Origin: Lactarius indigo
Taxonomy: Eukaryota > Basidiomycota > Agaricomycetes > Russulales > Russulaceae
NCBI GenBank assembly: GCA_025766275.1
Contig: JAFKAC010000007.1
Span: forward strand, 1,612,001-1,676,000
Direction of reading: 5' to 3'
DNA length: 64,000 nt
Shown piece by piece: positions 12,626-24,221 of this stretch. The first letter of the stretch is position 1; the number at the start of each line of letters is the position of its first letter. The translations under genes were made by a program, and so were the position numbers. The notes beneath the pieces are model-generated. The model was not told the DNA's origin and did no database searches. It saw only the letters and a program-made list of their open reading frames with translations.

Positions 12626-14521
12626 CTAGCGGCCACCCCTGCGTAGACTCGTATAGACTTTCTTTTCCTTCTCTGGAACATTCCGATTCCGCTTGTCCTG
12701 GGATTTAAATATCAGAGAACGTGCCGGCGCCGGTTTTGATCGTCGTGTGCTTATTGAACTGGCGTCCTGCGCCGTAGATATTAGACTTGCGCCGTCCGAA
12801 AAGCCAATGCTGGGAGGGGTTAGAGTCGAAGGCTGGGTTTGCGCAAGCCTGACATTGAATTGGGCATGTAGCGTTCCATCGCGGTCAACAAGTGCTAGTG
12901 ACCTGTAGAACGAAGAGTCAACAGGTAGAAAAGGTAGGACGAATGCGTTTTAACGCACTCATTCAGCAAATGAGGTCGCAGGGGCCCGTCGTCTAAGCGC
13001 ATCTTGATCGCACTTTCGGGCCCAGGTCGGAGCTGGCAGGGATTATGGCCAAGAGGGAGGGAGAAGGTAGGTTCATAAGGCATCGCCGCTTTCAACAGGT
13101 GATGGCAAGCGTCTTAAGACGAGAAAGTCTCCGTCCACCCAGGTAGGTGTGGAGTGATCGCCTAGCCCGAACGAGAGCAACCATCGGCTTTCGGACCGAA
13201 TCGCCGCGTTTTGGGAACTGACAGCAAATGTAACCGTCCAGATCCGATCTACGTGGAGTAAATTTAGGCGCTACACGAACGAAAGCTTTGGCGGGCCTAC
13301 CAGACGTGACGAACTCGACTTTGACGAACTTGGACACGCGCATGCGCAACCGGAATCGCCGAATTTGTATCCGTGCGACGAATGTTCCTGTCCCATCTTG
13401 CTTCTCGTCCACGTCCACGACGTCCCCTCCGCCCACAGGAGCTTAAGAGCATGATGTCACTCCGAGAGAGTGGAGAGAGCGCCGGAAAGTGCCAAAACAA
13501 GTGCTGCAAGAGGGTATTGTTCGACGTCAACATGCACTGCAAGGCGAATCGAAGTAATGGTAGTCTCTTTGAGAGGTTGACAAGTGCCCAAGAGCGAGAG
13601 AACGAGGGCATGCAAAGCCGCGTCACTGTCTTGCGAAGTCGTTACGTGTCTGTTGAGGATGGCCCAATAAACCGGTGGTCTCCCATCGATGAGTGGTTCC
13701 TGTAGGACGACGGAGAGGTCTAGACCTCCATTCGCGCAAATTTGGTCACACTTCTTAAGGATAGTGTCGTACTCATTGCTAGCGAGATCGCGTGAGAGCA
13801 ACAAGTTGTATGCACGATTTGACAGCTTCGCTAGCTCTTGCTTGTATTACGGCTTTGCGAGGATCTTCTTCCGTCCTTGTCTTCGTGGCCATCACGATGG
13901 CCTCCAATTCAGCAGTTCGTTGTTTCTTTTTTTCGTCCCCATATATTGATTCGGTGGAGCCTTTCCGGGCCGCGTGCTCTGTAAACCATGCCGTGGCATT
14001 ACGGGTCGCTTTGGATATCTTGGACGCGGAAAACGAGAACCCAGAACGAGATTTGACGCTGAGGTTTATAGACCGAGCGGGAGCTGGCGATAAGAAGGGG
14101 GAGATTGGAGGTGGCGGAGGTGGCGGGAATGGTGGGATGGAAAGAGAATGGGAGGAAGACGAGGCCTGGGTGATGGAATGGGACGAGGAATGGGACGGGG
14201 AAAGAGAACCAGTAAACTGAGATGGGAATTGAGACCTACTCGCAGGGTCTTGCGCTTCAACTGGTATCTATCCATAGTTCTGGCTGAGCTGGGTGTGACC
14301 AGTAAGACATATCCGGGTGGTCCACCTGTTGATGAGACGCTAAGGTGGCGGGCGGGAGGACGAGCCAAGGGCGAAGGATGGAGTAGGGAGGGGACACCAG
14401 AACCTTTGGTTGGGGGGTCAGAGTAAGGTGGTGGTAGACAGGGTGGTGGAAGGGGCATCCTTTTGGGATGGAGCATGGGAACGCGGGTGAGGAGATCTTG
14501 CTCTTGAGATGTTTGTGCCAC
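12626..14521 (-). pseudogene. Degraded second copy of the unknown gene at 2.8-4.6 kb
   Basis: This copy lies in the same orientation about 10 kb from the intact gene and matches it along its length. Shared pieces include LQEPLIDGRPPVYWAILN, CQPLKETTI, GTFVARIQIRRFRLRMRVSK and the C-terminal LRRGGR before the stop. Both introns are in identical positions and phases with GT-AG ends (about 13248-13303 and 12909-12962). Three single-base insertions break the frame, near 13803, 13536 and 13437. The Pro-rich N-terminal region has diverged strongly and no ATG matches the start of the intact gene. Similarity continues upstream into the promoter flank to about 14.95 kb, so this was a segmental duplication rather than a retrocopy. 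The C-terminal half is still open, so decay is recent or selection was partly kept. Confidence 0.7.
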
Positions 14522-14529
14522 TTCTCTAA

Positions 14530-17500
14530 GGACTTCGATAGCTCCTTTGGGTCGTTATTTCAGTAACTGAGAGAAATCGGAGATCTCGTCCTGCCGCCTC
14601 GAGTTTATCATCTGTTTCATACAGAGGGCCTGGAAGCCACACTTAGACGCCATATTCTTCTGCCCACAGTCAGAATTGTGTGATGTGCCCGAGTACGAGT
14701 CCCTATGTTAGGGTGAAGACGTGTATCGAAGCATGAAACTAGCACGATGATACCAGACTGAGAGAGTGGGTATACAGAGATTCGTTCGGGTGTTCGCTGG
14801 CGGGTTCGGGCAAGCAGGTTCGGGCGTTCCTGGTATCCTGGACGCTATCGTGAGAACGGACCTCATCCATGTTGAAATTTTTCTGTGGCTACATATATAT
14901 TACGACACGTTCCCGACGCAACTCCCACCGGCAGGGATTACATATATACACGTGTCGTCCATTTACAGGACACTATTACTCAACTGTTGACCGCTTTTTA
15001 CAAGTTGCGCCTTATCTTTCGTAGCTCTTGTCGACGTCTATCCTAAGGATTCGGGGTTACAGTAACGATATCTGACACTATCCCTAAACAAGACTCCGCA
15101 AAAGTGCTGCACTTGGTCCCCTGCCAATAATCCTGATCCATGCCTGACGTCCACGTACCTCTGGGACAATCCTGGGACTGAATTCTGTTGGCACGCGTCA
15201 ATAGTACACGTCACTACGTCTAGTACAGTCACCTAGAATTTGTCTGCCCTTTCCGCCCCTCACAGGCCTCACCCCCTGATCTCATAATTCGTGGCTTCAT
15301 GTACCAGCTCAGTTATCTCGGCGGGGTTTAAGTTATCTTTATTTACCCCACCTCATGATCAACCCTCTTCTTCATTGGGTCACGGTACAGGTCGCGACAG
15401 TCGGACCCGAATAGCCCGAACTGCCTGAACCCCAGATAGGGCGATAGTGTTCCTGTTCCAGTCTTGTGGCTGCGCCTTCTTAAAGTCCTCGCATTCGTAC
15501 CTTGTTTCAAACTTCCTGCGCTTGACCTGCATTTCCCTGGCTTTGATCAGAGCTGTTGGCTTTTACGGCCAGTAGCTCTACACGCTCGTTGCCCACTGTC
15601 CCATCAAATCAGCCCACTTTAGAAAGCGGCCCTCAGAGCCCAACAATTGATAAATGTGTGAATCCCCACAGGGAAGGTCTAGCGGGTGCAGTAGGACAAC
15701 TCGTTGGATTATTTATTTATTTTTGCAGGTCGATGAATAGTGGTACCACAGGAAATCATTTCTTGTCAAATTGTTCTTGGAATTCTTAAAAGCACTCTCC
15801 TAATAAGGCATTCTCTCTCACCGTTTCGATGGAAACGAGCTCGAGACCACCGTTGCAATAATGTAACATCAGGTCTCTACCCAAATAATCAAGCCAGACC
15901 AATTCACTTACACAGAGGGGCGAGACAAAGGGTCACTGTACCAGTGATGACGTTGGGCGCCAAATTTTACTTCACGGCGTCAACACGTCAACACCCTAGA
16001 TCTGTTCAGGTAGGGAGCACCTGGGTGTTCTACTCGAGATTTCAAAACTTTTTCTTGCAAATGTTGTGGAGGAGAATATAACTTGCCAGAAGCCCCCCAC
16101 TTAATCGGGCCGGGAGAGAACCACTTGTGACGAACCGTACGTGGTGACACAGACCTTGTTTGTGGCCTGGTGAGAAAGATATATGCGCGTCATCGTCAAG
16201 TGTGCCTTCAGAGTCGCTGCGAGAACGAGGAGGGCAAGTAGTGACACTCATATACTGTATTCTGACCGGCCTTGCCTTGACCCGCTGCCGGTGGTCGTCC
16301 GGCCTCTCGGAGTCCTCTCGGGTATATTTAGTCCCTTGTCATCCGGTCTAACTCTGGCCAAGCGGGTTGGTAACGAAACCGGAATAACGACGTAATGGGA
16401 AGAGCACACCTCTCACCCGACGAAGCCATGGAGCAAGTCCATGATTTGCCCGACGGGGTGGACCAATTTCGCTACCACCCATAAAATATATCGACGCACG
16501 ACAACTCCTTGCCTGATGCATAGACGGATATTCTCTTTTCGCGTGGCCCCGAGAGTGGTCACATTGCGAGTGATCTCCCGCTTCCGTGCCTGAGGTTAAC
16601 TTAGCTGCGGAGAGTTGCCGGAGATGATAGTCATCAGTACTCTGTAGCTTCGAAAATCTGCCGGTCCTCAAAGCCTTTCTCGCTTCACTCACCTCTCGAT
16701 TCTTGAGGGGATACGTCCTGGCCAGTTCTCAGCTCGCAAGGTTCAGGAAGCACAAAGACAAACTCAGCGCGGATGGTTGCTTGTGAAATGGCCACTTGTG
16801 AACGCGGTGAGGCGGATGACCTCTATGAAGCTCTACCATGTGGTCTCCGCCAATAAATAGCAATAGACAGACCGCATGTGACAAAGAATCACAGTAGATT
16901 GGTTAGTTTCTACCCTGTCATCCTTAGAATTGGAACTACAGTCGGTTCGGACTCCGGAGTAGAGCGTACGCTCCCATCTCAAGTATTATCCGTAGGCGAC
17001 CACTGGCACTGGAATTCATACAGTCATACAGTAATACTAATTGGGGTCTAGGCTTCGTTGTCTGTTCTAAACTGTATCCCGAAAACGGTGTTCAGGGTTT
17101 CGTACACGCAAAACAACGATTAGTTATGTTCTCTGTTGGTTGCACTGATACTTGCGAGTTAGCTTGATATCGCCTTGAAGTTACACTGAGAATATACTTG
17201 TTCTCCTCATTGATCCACACAGAGTACACATTCCTCAGTGGGCCTGTATCTCGTTTTGGACCTCGGACAACGCTTCATAAATTTCGTGCTTGTGATCTGA
17301 TCTCGTGTGCGTGTGGGATCGGTTTCCAGGTAACTGTTGTACTGTACATCCTGTGAAATATTTCTGATATGGATCATATTTATGGTTGAGCACCAAATGC
17401 GCGTGATGTACAGCCTGAGGATGCAGTTATATATGCTTCTTCGGTATTATGCGACATCTTCGAGAATCATCTCGCATCCCCTAGGTCGGTAGTCGCTGGG

Positions 17501-19070
17501 TATCGGCGCATCCAGAAGTGCCACGAGGAAGCCGAGCAACGTCGTTGATCCACATCGTTTTTGGACATATGGTCAACAATTTGCCTGTATAGTTATAGCT
17601 CGCTGGTAGCCGACGCTGCTATCCCCCAAAATCGGTGGATCAGACCGGTTATTGTCTCCACCCTGCATTCTTCGCCACACAATTTATCATGGATGAGTGT
17701 AACCGAATAAGTTCTACAGAGACCACGTGCAGGCGTCCTGAGGCATCGCTGTTTACGTAGAACATCATAAACCTGTGATCAAACGACCAGAAATAAGCGC
17801 CTGGCTGCCCATGCGCTCATGGACAATCGATCAACCCGCGAAGCCGATATCGGAACTTGAAGCAGACCAGGTGGAGAGTACGATAGCGGCAAAAAATTAC
17901 CATACGTGTGAGTGGGAGCGCTGAGGTGATGGAGAGGCGGCTTGGTGAAGACAGTTCTGCCACCCTCCTAGGTTGTCCGTTTGGGGCCTGGAGTGTGATC
18001 CAGGGTATGAGTCAATTCATCCAGGCAGAAATGGATGAACCAATCCTGGCGAAGGCCCTTGTCAGTGTGTCAAATTGTCAAACCTCGTCATCACAGCGGG
18101 CGGTCGTCTGACGAAATACGGGTCAATGACCAACCATAAATATGATATCTGGATGATGACGTGTGAGGAATTCAAAATAGGGGTGGACAACCCCTGAGCT
18201 ACAGTACTATGGGACCGCTACAGTAGGCCCGGCATGGTAAAACACCGGCCAAATCAAACGCCAGACGCCCGACAGACGAGCACTGGGTGACCCCAATTAC
18301 TTGAATCGTCCTTCAAGGGGCCCATCGCGATTCCGACTTGTAAATGACTCGGATTCGAATTGTCCCTAACTGAATGACTGATTGCGTGTTGCCACAGCTT
18401 CCTACGCCTACAGGAATCAACATCCAATCAAGCACTCAGCACTAGACCCGCCCCACCGTCTGCTGTTGATATACGAGTCCGGAATTGAATGAATTACCCG
18501 ATTGAACATAAGTTCCTTATCCAAGTCCGTGGTGGCAAAGGAACTCACGGATGCCATTGCCTTACCGTCGACAGAAAAAAACTGGAACTCAGTTCTTCCT
18601 AGGTCGGAATAATTTATGCATGATAGGGGTTATTTTTCAGTCTTTTTGTACCCCAAAGCCCTAACTGAAATCCGTTTATATAAGCTTCCGTCTGTACGAC
18701 ATTGTAGCCGCCAGATGACAATACTGTATTACTGTATTGGAATCCCTGTCATTCTGATCATCTGATCCGAGTCCATCAGGTATGCATGGAAGAAATGGAA
18801 GACAATTCAACCCAAGACTCAGCCGGCTCTCTTGTTCGGATCTCATGACACGCTAGAAGACTTTCGACAGCGACCTTACCATCCAGGTGAGCCGACATTC
18901 GAGCTATTCAAGTTCGGGCCTCTAGTAGTCCCATAGCAGCTTAGTGAGTGTATTCGGTGCGTCCCCGTTTTCCCCATCTGAAATGAACAATCAGCATGAT
19001 ATGTGACCAGGATCATTTCTTCTGCGGCGAATGATTATCTACTCACCGAGACGCTTGCTAAGACGCGTAG
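14530..19070. other. 4.5-kb stretch without a recognisable gene
   Basis: Only the first 400 bp is explained, as the duplicated promoter flank of the degraded copy. The rest is balanced in composition and rich in short stop-limited frames. No transposase, reverse transcriptase, tRNA-like fold or long inverted repeat was seen. Short TTACAGTA/TACTGTA words recur (for example near 15055, 17030 and 18720), but no paired ends could be defined. Confidence 0.45.
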
Positions 19071-19076
19071 CTCGAG

Positions 19077-19083
19077 TATAAAA
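19077..19083 (+). promoter_or_regulatory. TATA box of the acid phosphatase gene
   Basis: TATAAAA about 80 bp upstream of the ATG at 19162, a usual distance for a fungal core promoter. Confidence 0.4.
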
Positions 19084-19161
19084 TGAACATGAAATGAACG
19101 AGATGACTGCCTGGTAAATTTCCCCAGTAAGACATTCACACACCCATATAGCAGTACAATT

Positions 19162-20857
19162 ATGCCTGCCTTTCCGGTGATCCTTACTTCTTTCTTGCTC
19201 GGCGTCCAACTATCCTTTGCTTCACCGACTTTCTCGAGACACCGGGATATCTCTAGCTATTGCAATGCGCCACACGTGAATGTGTCTCACTACGAACCCC
19301 CAGAGAAGGGAGTAGAACTTCTTCATCTCAGCGTCATGATGCGGCACCATAAGGTCGGGGCAAAGGAACTGGTACAATTTGCTGCTTGATTTTCTGAAAC
19401 ACTTTTAGCGCGCACCTGTAGCCCTGGTTCCAAAAGAGCGCGAGATCAACATTGGGGTACCGTGGGACTGCTCTGGCATCAAGCAGTTCACATATGGCGG
19501 CAGCGGCGGGCGCCTCTCAAACTCGGTGACCATACCGCCTGGGCATCCCTTCAGGGAACAGATATGGGCCGGGAGTTGTGAGGAGGGTCAGCTCACAGCC
19601 GGCGGTTTTCACGACTCGAAGACTCACGGGAAGGTGAGATTGCCCCTCGGGTGCTTCTGTCAGTGGCAAGTGGGTTTGACTTTCTGACAAGGACCTTTGG
19701 GACGTATACCATGCGCACTTGGGCTTTTTACAAGCTGTCCAGCCCAGCGAGATCAGTGTGCGGACGACGTACATTGATCGCACGAAACACGTTGCGAGTG
19801 GTGTACTCGCAGGCATGGACCCCTCGTCTGCCAAACGCAAATGGCCCGCCCATGCACAGCCCCAAAGAGAAAGTAACTTTGTCTTCTCTGTTGAAAGTGG
19901 GTCCTGACCATGGGCTTAGATAGATTCCCTCGTACCGAACTATAAGTGTCCTCGTGCGGATTCGCTGGTCTCTGCTGCGCAGGCCGCGCCCTTCTGGCAG
20001 GACATTCTAAAGAAGACTGCGGCCCTGAGAGGACGGCTTGATACTGTGCTTGGAACGGAAGGTTCTGCAGGCTGTCTGGTCATCCTCTTGTAAGCGCCCG
20101 AAATGACAGTATTGCCAACTACTAATTACTAGAGCGCAGTCATGTTCTATCAAGATATTCTGACAGCCCGTATTTGTAACGGTCCATCCACTGCCCTGTA
20201 ATGCCGCTGGAGACTGTGTTTCTGAGGAAGACGCCTGCAGAAATATCTGAGCTCGGAAACCTTGAGGCCGAGTACGTGCTAATGCGGCTGCACCTAGTAT
20301 TTGTTCTCACATCCAATTGTCTTATAGCTATCTATTTCATCGAGCAGAAAATGCAGCCGAATACAATCAACTAACTTTCGGTCAGCCTTTGCATTACTAG
20401 TGTACTGACATTTACTGATGCCCTGGAGAAATAGGTGTACTTTTCTCTGAGCTTGCGGATGCTCTCGAGACACCGAAGCATAGCCTTGCGCTGTACGTTG
20501 CCCACGACACCTCCATCATACGTCTGGCAGCTGGGCTCGAAATATTCCCATTACGCTGGCCAAGGCTTGGGTCTGAGATAGCTATCGAGGTATGTACCCA
20601 CACTCACTGTAGATCTAACGGCCGTCAGTTGATGCCCGGGCTCTGCTGTCCAGATTTGGAGAGATGGGAAGAACAGGAGATTCGTTCGGGTACTGTACGA
20701 TGGAGAAACCGTGGAATCCCTCAAGTGGACGCCTCTTTACGATTTCCTCAGTGTTTTGAGGAATCAAGTTCCCGACCACATATTCAAACGGTGTGCCTCG
20801 GTTTCCGGAAAGGCGGAGGGGGCGGAGCGACCTCAGGAACTTTTTACTTTACAGTAA
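19162..20857 (+). CDS. Secreted histidine acid phosphatase-like protein (three frame breaks)
   Basis: The protein begins with a signal peptide (PVILTSFLLGVQLSFA). Splicing a first intron (about 19354-19412) creates RHHKRAP, the RHGxRxP phosphohistidine motif of the histidine acid phosphatase superfamily. Later exons read CVSEEDA, EYNQLTFG, VLFSELADALE and VAHDTSIIRLAAGL, which carries the catalytic HD pair. The C-terminus has a Trp-rich block (KWTPLYDFLSVL) and ends FTLQ. At least six GT-AG introns of 50-60 bp fit. The expected role is release of phosphate from extracellular esters, phytase-like. Three single-base insertions break the frame near 20075, 20182 and 20238, while all catalytic motifs remain. 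It is either a young pseudogene or a working gene with consensus errors. A shorter relic copy lies at 26.2-27.35 kb, beyond the aquaporin gene. Confidence 0.7.
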
Positions 20858-22607
20858 CTTCGGTCGGTCCACCAGAATACCCCCTGAAGTTGGAACCAAG
20901 ATAGCTCGTGCGAACTTCTCACCGGATTAAAGAGCTCATTTCGTCTCAGTACACGCGTTTTGAATAGTATTATAGTGTGAGAAAGAGGTGGCTGATTCAA
21001 TCTACACTAGTTAAATGCTGTATGCCTGACTGCATGGCACAGTAGATAAGTCACAAGTGTATAATATGGTATCTGCATGACTGGTTTCAACACAAGCAAG
21101 GCTGCAAATGTAGACAACCCGATTCCTCCGCTTGTTCCTGCGTGATGGACACTGGGAAATGAATTCAGATAAAGTGCCGATAATTTCATCGACTTTTCCC
21201 CAGCGGCCTTCGACTGATGGCAGGAGTGTCTGGGGAGACTGCTTACTGCCTGAGCAGTGAGCGCCATCACGATAGGGTGATGCTGAGAAACATATTATTG
21301 ATACTTGATAAACATTTGTAATTAGCTAATATATAAGTAGGGAGTGGTCTTAAAACGGCAACCCTGCTACCACAATGACTCAAAGGCTCTTCATCTTCGT
21401 TGCCACGTCGACTAGGTCTCTTTCTGAACGCGCAACACCCACTGGATATCTTCTGAATAGGGCAGGTTCAAATCTTGTTATCGTGTCCTAGCCTCTCATT
21501 TCCCGCCAACCATGGAGTGGTGCCTCCGAGGTTCTCCATGGTCGCACACGTTTAATGTTCTACTTAATGTCCAACTGGCTGGCTCCGCCCTTCGGGTAGT
21601 ACCAGTTTCCTGACCCAGCAACTGGCTGCTACCGAAAGGTTGCTCTTGTACTAAGTACAGAATTCTGCATGTCAAATTGGAGCACGCTCGTAAATCAAGT
21701 GACGCGGGTGTGTTGGCATATCGTTCTTTGGCTCTGTTCTCATTGTGAGTTACCGTAGTGTGTTCTTGGCTCCCCTCCGCTTGGCGAAGGGACCGGGCAG
21801 CTCGGTGAATCCCCAGATGAGAGTCTGGTCATCAGGGCCCTCGCCTGGCCAAGTGGATATTCTAAGCCGGCGCGGCGACTACTTTTCTTCGGTCACAATA
21901 GAACGCGCCGTCACCATGTTTCTTCTGTGCGCGTGAACACCTGTGAGTAATCGAGCTGGAATAATTCTTATCTTGGATACGACCGCATGACGTTTGAAGC
22001 TCCAGCATCAAACTTTAGGGAGATATGAAAGTAGATAGTAGACAAGCCAATTGAGAGACCTCCGATGGCCAGACTCGGTAGTTTAATGGATTTTCCGAAG
22101 CAAGGATTTGGAAAGGGATGGGTCTAAATCTTGCAAGTCGTTTGGATTTGGTCTATGCCGACGGCCAGCGCACATACCCGCGGTGCACTCACGCAAATGT
22201 AAAAGTTAAAAAAAAGAAAGCACAAATGAGCCTCGATAGGGTTGGCTGACCATTTCTGCGCGTCTTTTGCTAGGTTGCTCAGTCAGTCTTCCTCCAGAAT
22301 CCGCGGACCGCATCATGTATGGGGGTCTGGGGCCATCGGCGTATCATACCAACACATTTCTCGTCAGCTTCGATCACGCGGTGAGAAGTCTCTTGTTATT
22401 GGGCACGTCCCGACCGCCTGCATAGGCACCTACTTCTCTAGATCATCAATATTTATGGGAGGCCCCTGCAGGGTGTTGCGGAGATTATCCGAGAGCACTT
22501 GTTATAAGGAGTTCACGCCATCTCTACTAGCTGCGTCAGTCGGCCCCCCAGTCTCATCCGATCATTTCTTTTATTTTTGCAAAGACATCGGTCCGCGTCT
22601 GCTGGCT
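20858..22607. other. No recognisable gene between phosphatase and aquaporin
   Basis: About 1.7 kb with no conserved motif. The 5' end of the aquaporin gene is not settled, so an early non-coding or poorly conserved exon may lie in its last few hundred bases. Confidence 0.4.
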
Positions 22608-24221
22608 ATGCCAACTCGCAACAATTCGATGGAAAGGGGCACTCGGTCAAGCACCGAATTTGCAGAGGCGAAAGTCTGAATCAATGCAAGGATTACTATA
22701 CCCGCTTTCCTAATCGCTGGGCTTATATTCGGTACGATGGGTCACACACGAAATTCTCTATCGACTGACAACTGACGACTGACAATCCGTTGTTGTACTA
22801 GGGATCATATCCGCGAGCCCGCAGCAGAAATGCTTGGCACGATGGTCCTAATCATGTTCGGAACTGCGGGTATCTGTCAGGTCGTCCTTGGCGGTAGCAC
22901 AAAGGTGGTCTCAAGGCCCCAAAGGTGACTGGTTGTCACTCAGCTCTGGTTGGGCAGTTGGTGAGCCATATCCTTCACCAGCTCTTCCAGTGGCCGTAGT
23001 TGACACAGGGGGCTGTTTGTTCGCAGGCGCTGCAATCGGCGTGTGGATATCAGGCGGCATATCTGGTGGACACCTCAATCCTGTCGTACGTGATTTACCA
23101 CAATTACGCTTTCCTGCGCGAGCGACGTCTTTGTTCCTATCTTGCTCATTCTACGAAACCCCGCAGGTGACCATCTGTTCGGCCATATTCCGGAAGTTCC
23201 CATGGAAGAAAGTACCTCTGTACATCCTTAGGCCAACTCTTTGGCGCGTTCTTTGGTAGCCTGTTCGTTTATGCCAATTATTCCCACGCGATCGACTTGT
23301 TCGAGGGTGGGAAAGGCATACGTACAGTTCCCGGCACTGCGTCACTTTTCACCTCTTATGCAGTAAGTTCCAGACCAGAAGAGCTGATGGAGCCGATTCT
23401 GATGATTGCATTCGCTTGCCCCGTTTAGGCACCGTACATGCCTTCTGCGAACTGCTTCTTCGATGAGGTGAACCCTACAGAAAGGGTGCCCTCCATTGTC
23501 TGAATCCTAATGTCGCCCTTGTTCCTCTCTGCAGTTCTTCGCCACGTTCCTCCTTTTGATAGCAGTCTGGGCGGTCACAGATCCGCGCAACAGCCCTCCG
23601 CCTTCAGGGATGATCCCGCTCGTAATTTTCTTTGTCAGTATTAGGCATTGGTACGACATTCGGAATGCAGACAGGTCATTTGAAGTCTCTCGCGGCAGGT
23701 GTCTAACCACTGACTGACATTAAATGCAGGCTTCGCTATCAATCCAGCCCGTGACCTCGGCCCGCGGCTGATGACTTTTACAGGTGGGTTACGGCTGGAG
23801 AAGGTGCGGACGCGACCAAGCTGAGAAAGAGAACTGGCTGATGGGACTTTTGTCCTGCAGTTTTCAAGTATCGTAACCAATACTGGTTCTGGTGTACGAC
23901 ACTCGGCCCTCTTTTTGGGGGCATATTCGCATGCTTCCTCTATGACTCACTCCTCTATGTCGGAAACGACAGCCCCGTCAACGCGCCGTAAGTACCTGGT
24001 ATCTCTGTGCTTATCAATCATCGATAATCGTCACTTTCAGGAGCGCAGCTGCACGCGAGAATCTCACCACCGCAACTCCTCCGAAGCATGAGAGTGTTAG
24101 CATGGCCACAGTTTTGGACGCAGGTCTAATTTGGCTACCGATTTCCGTTCCATCTCTCTATCAATCCCTCTTTTACTTCTCCCTTCTAGACGGAGAACCG
24201 CTGAACGATCAGAAGGGTTAA
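22608..24221 (+). CDS. Aquaglyceroporin (MIP family channel), frame breaks
   Basis: A six-helix membrane channel for water and glycerol. Conserved blocks in order are FPNRWAYIR, REPAAEMLGTMVLIMFGTAG, PKGDWLS, GWAVG, GGHLNPVVTI (loop B), FFATFLLLIAVWAVTD, GFAINPARDLGPR (loop E) and NQYWFW. The Asp after NPAR is typical of glycerol-conducting members. Loop B reads NPV where NPA is usual, and this holds across a well-defined intron (NPV|VTI). Eight or more introns fit; the last joins ATVLDA to DGEPLNDQKG and the TAA at 24219-24221. Single-base insertions break the frame near 22915, 23229 and 23638. The N-terminus is uncertain: MPTRNNSMERG at 22608 looks family-like but needs one more shift near 22675. 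The channel core is intact, so I cannot tell decay from consensus error. Confidence 0.75.

Noticed and set aside
14530..19070. Recurrent TTACAGTA/TACTGTA words as transposon ends
   Set aside because: The words recur but no pair with matching flanks or target duplication could be defined by eye.
22888..23259. A separate 123-codon frame inside the aquaporin gene
   Set aside because: It combines an exon segment (GPKGDWLSLSSGWAVG), an intron read-through and another exon; the conserved channel blocks define the gene instead.
23782..23860. A further frameshift in the aquaporin after LMTFT
   Set aside because: A GT-AG intron there joins MTFT to VFKYRNQYWFW in frame, so no shift has to be assumed.
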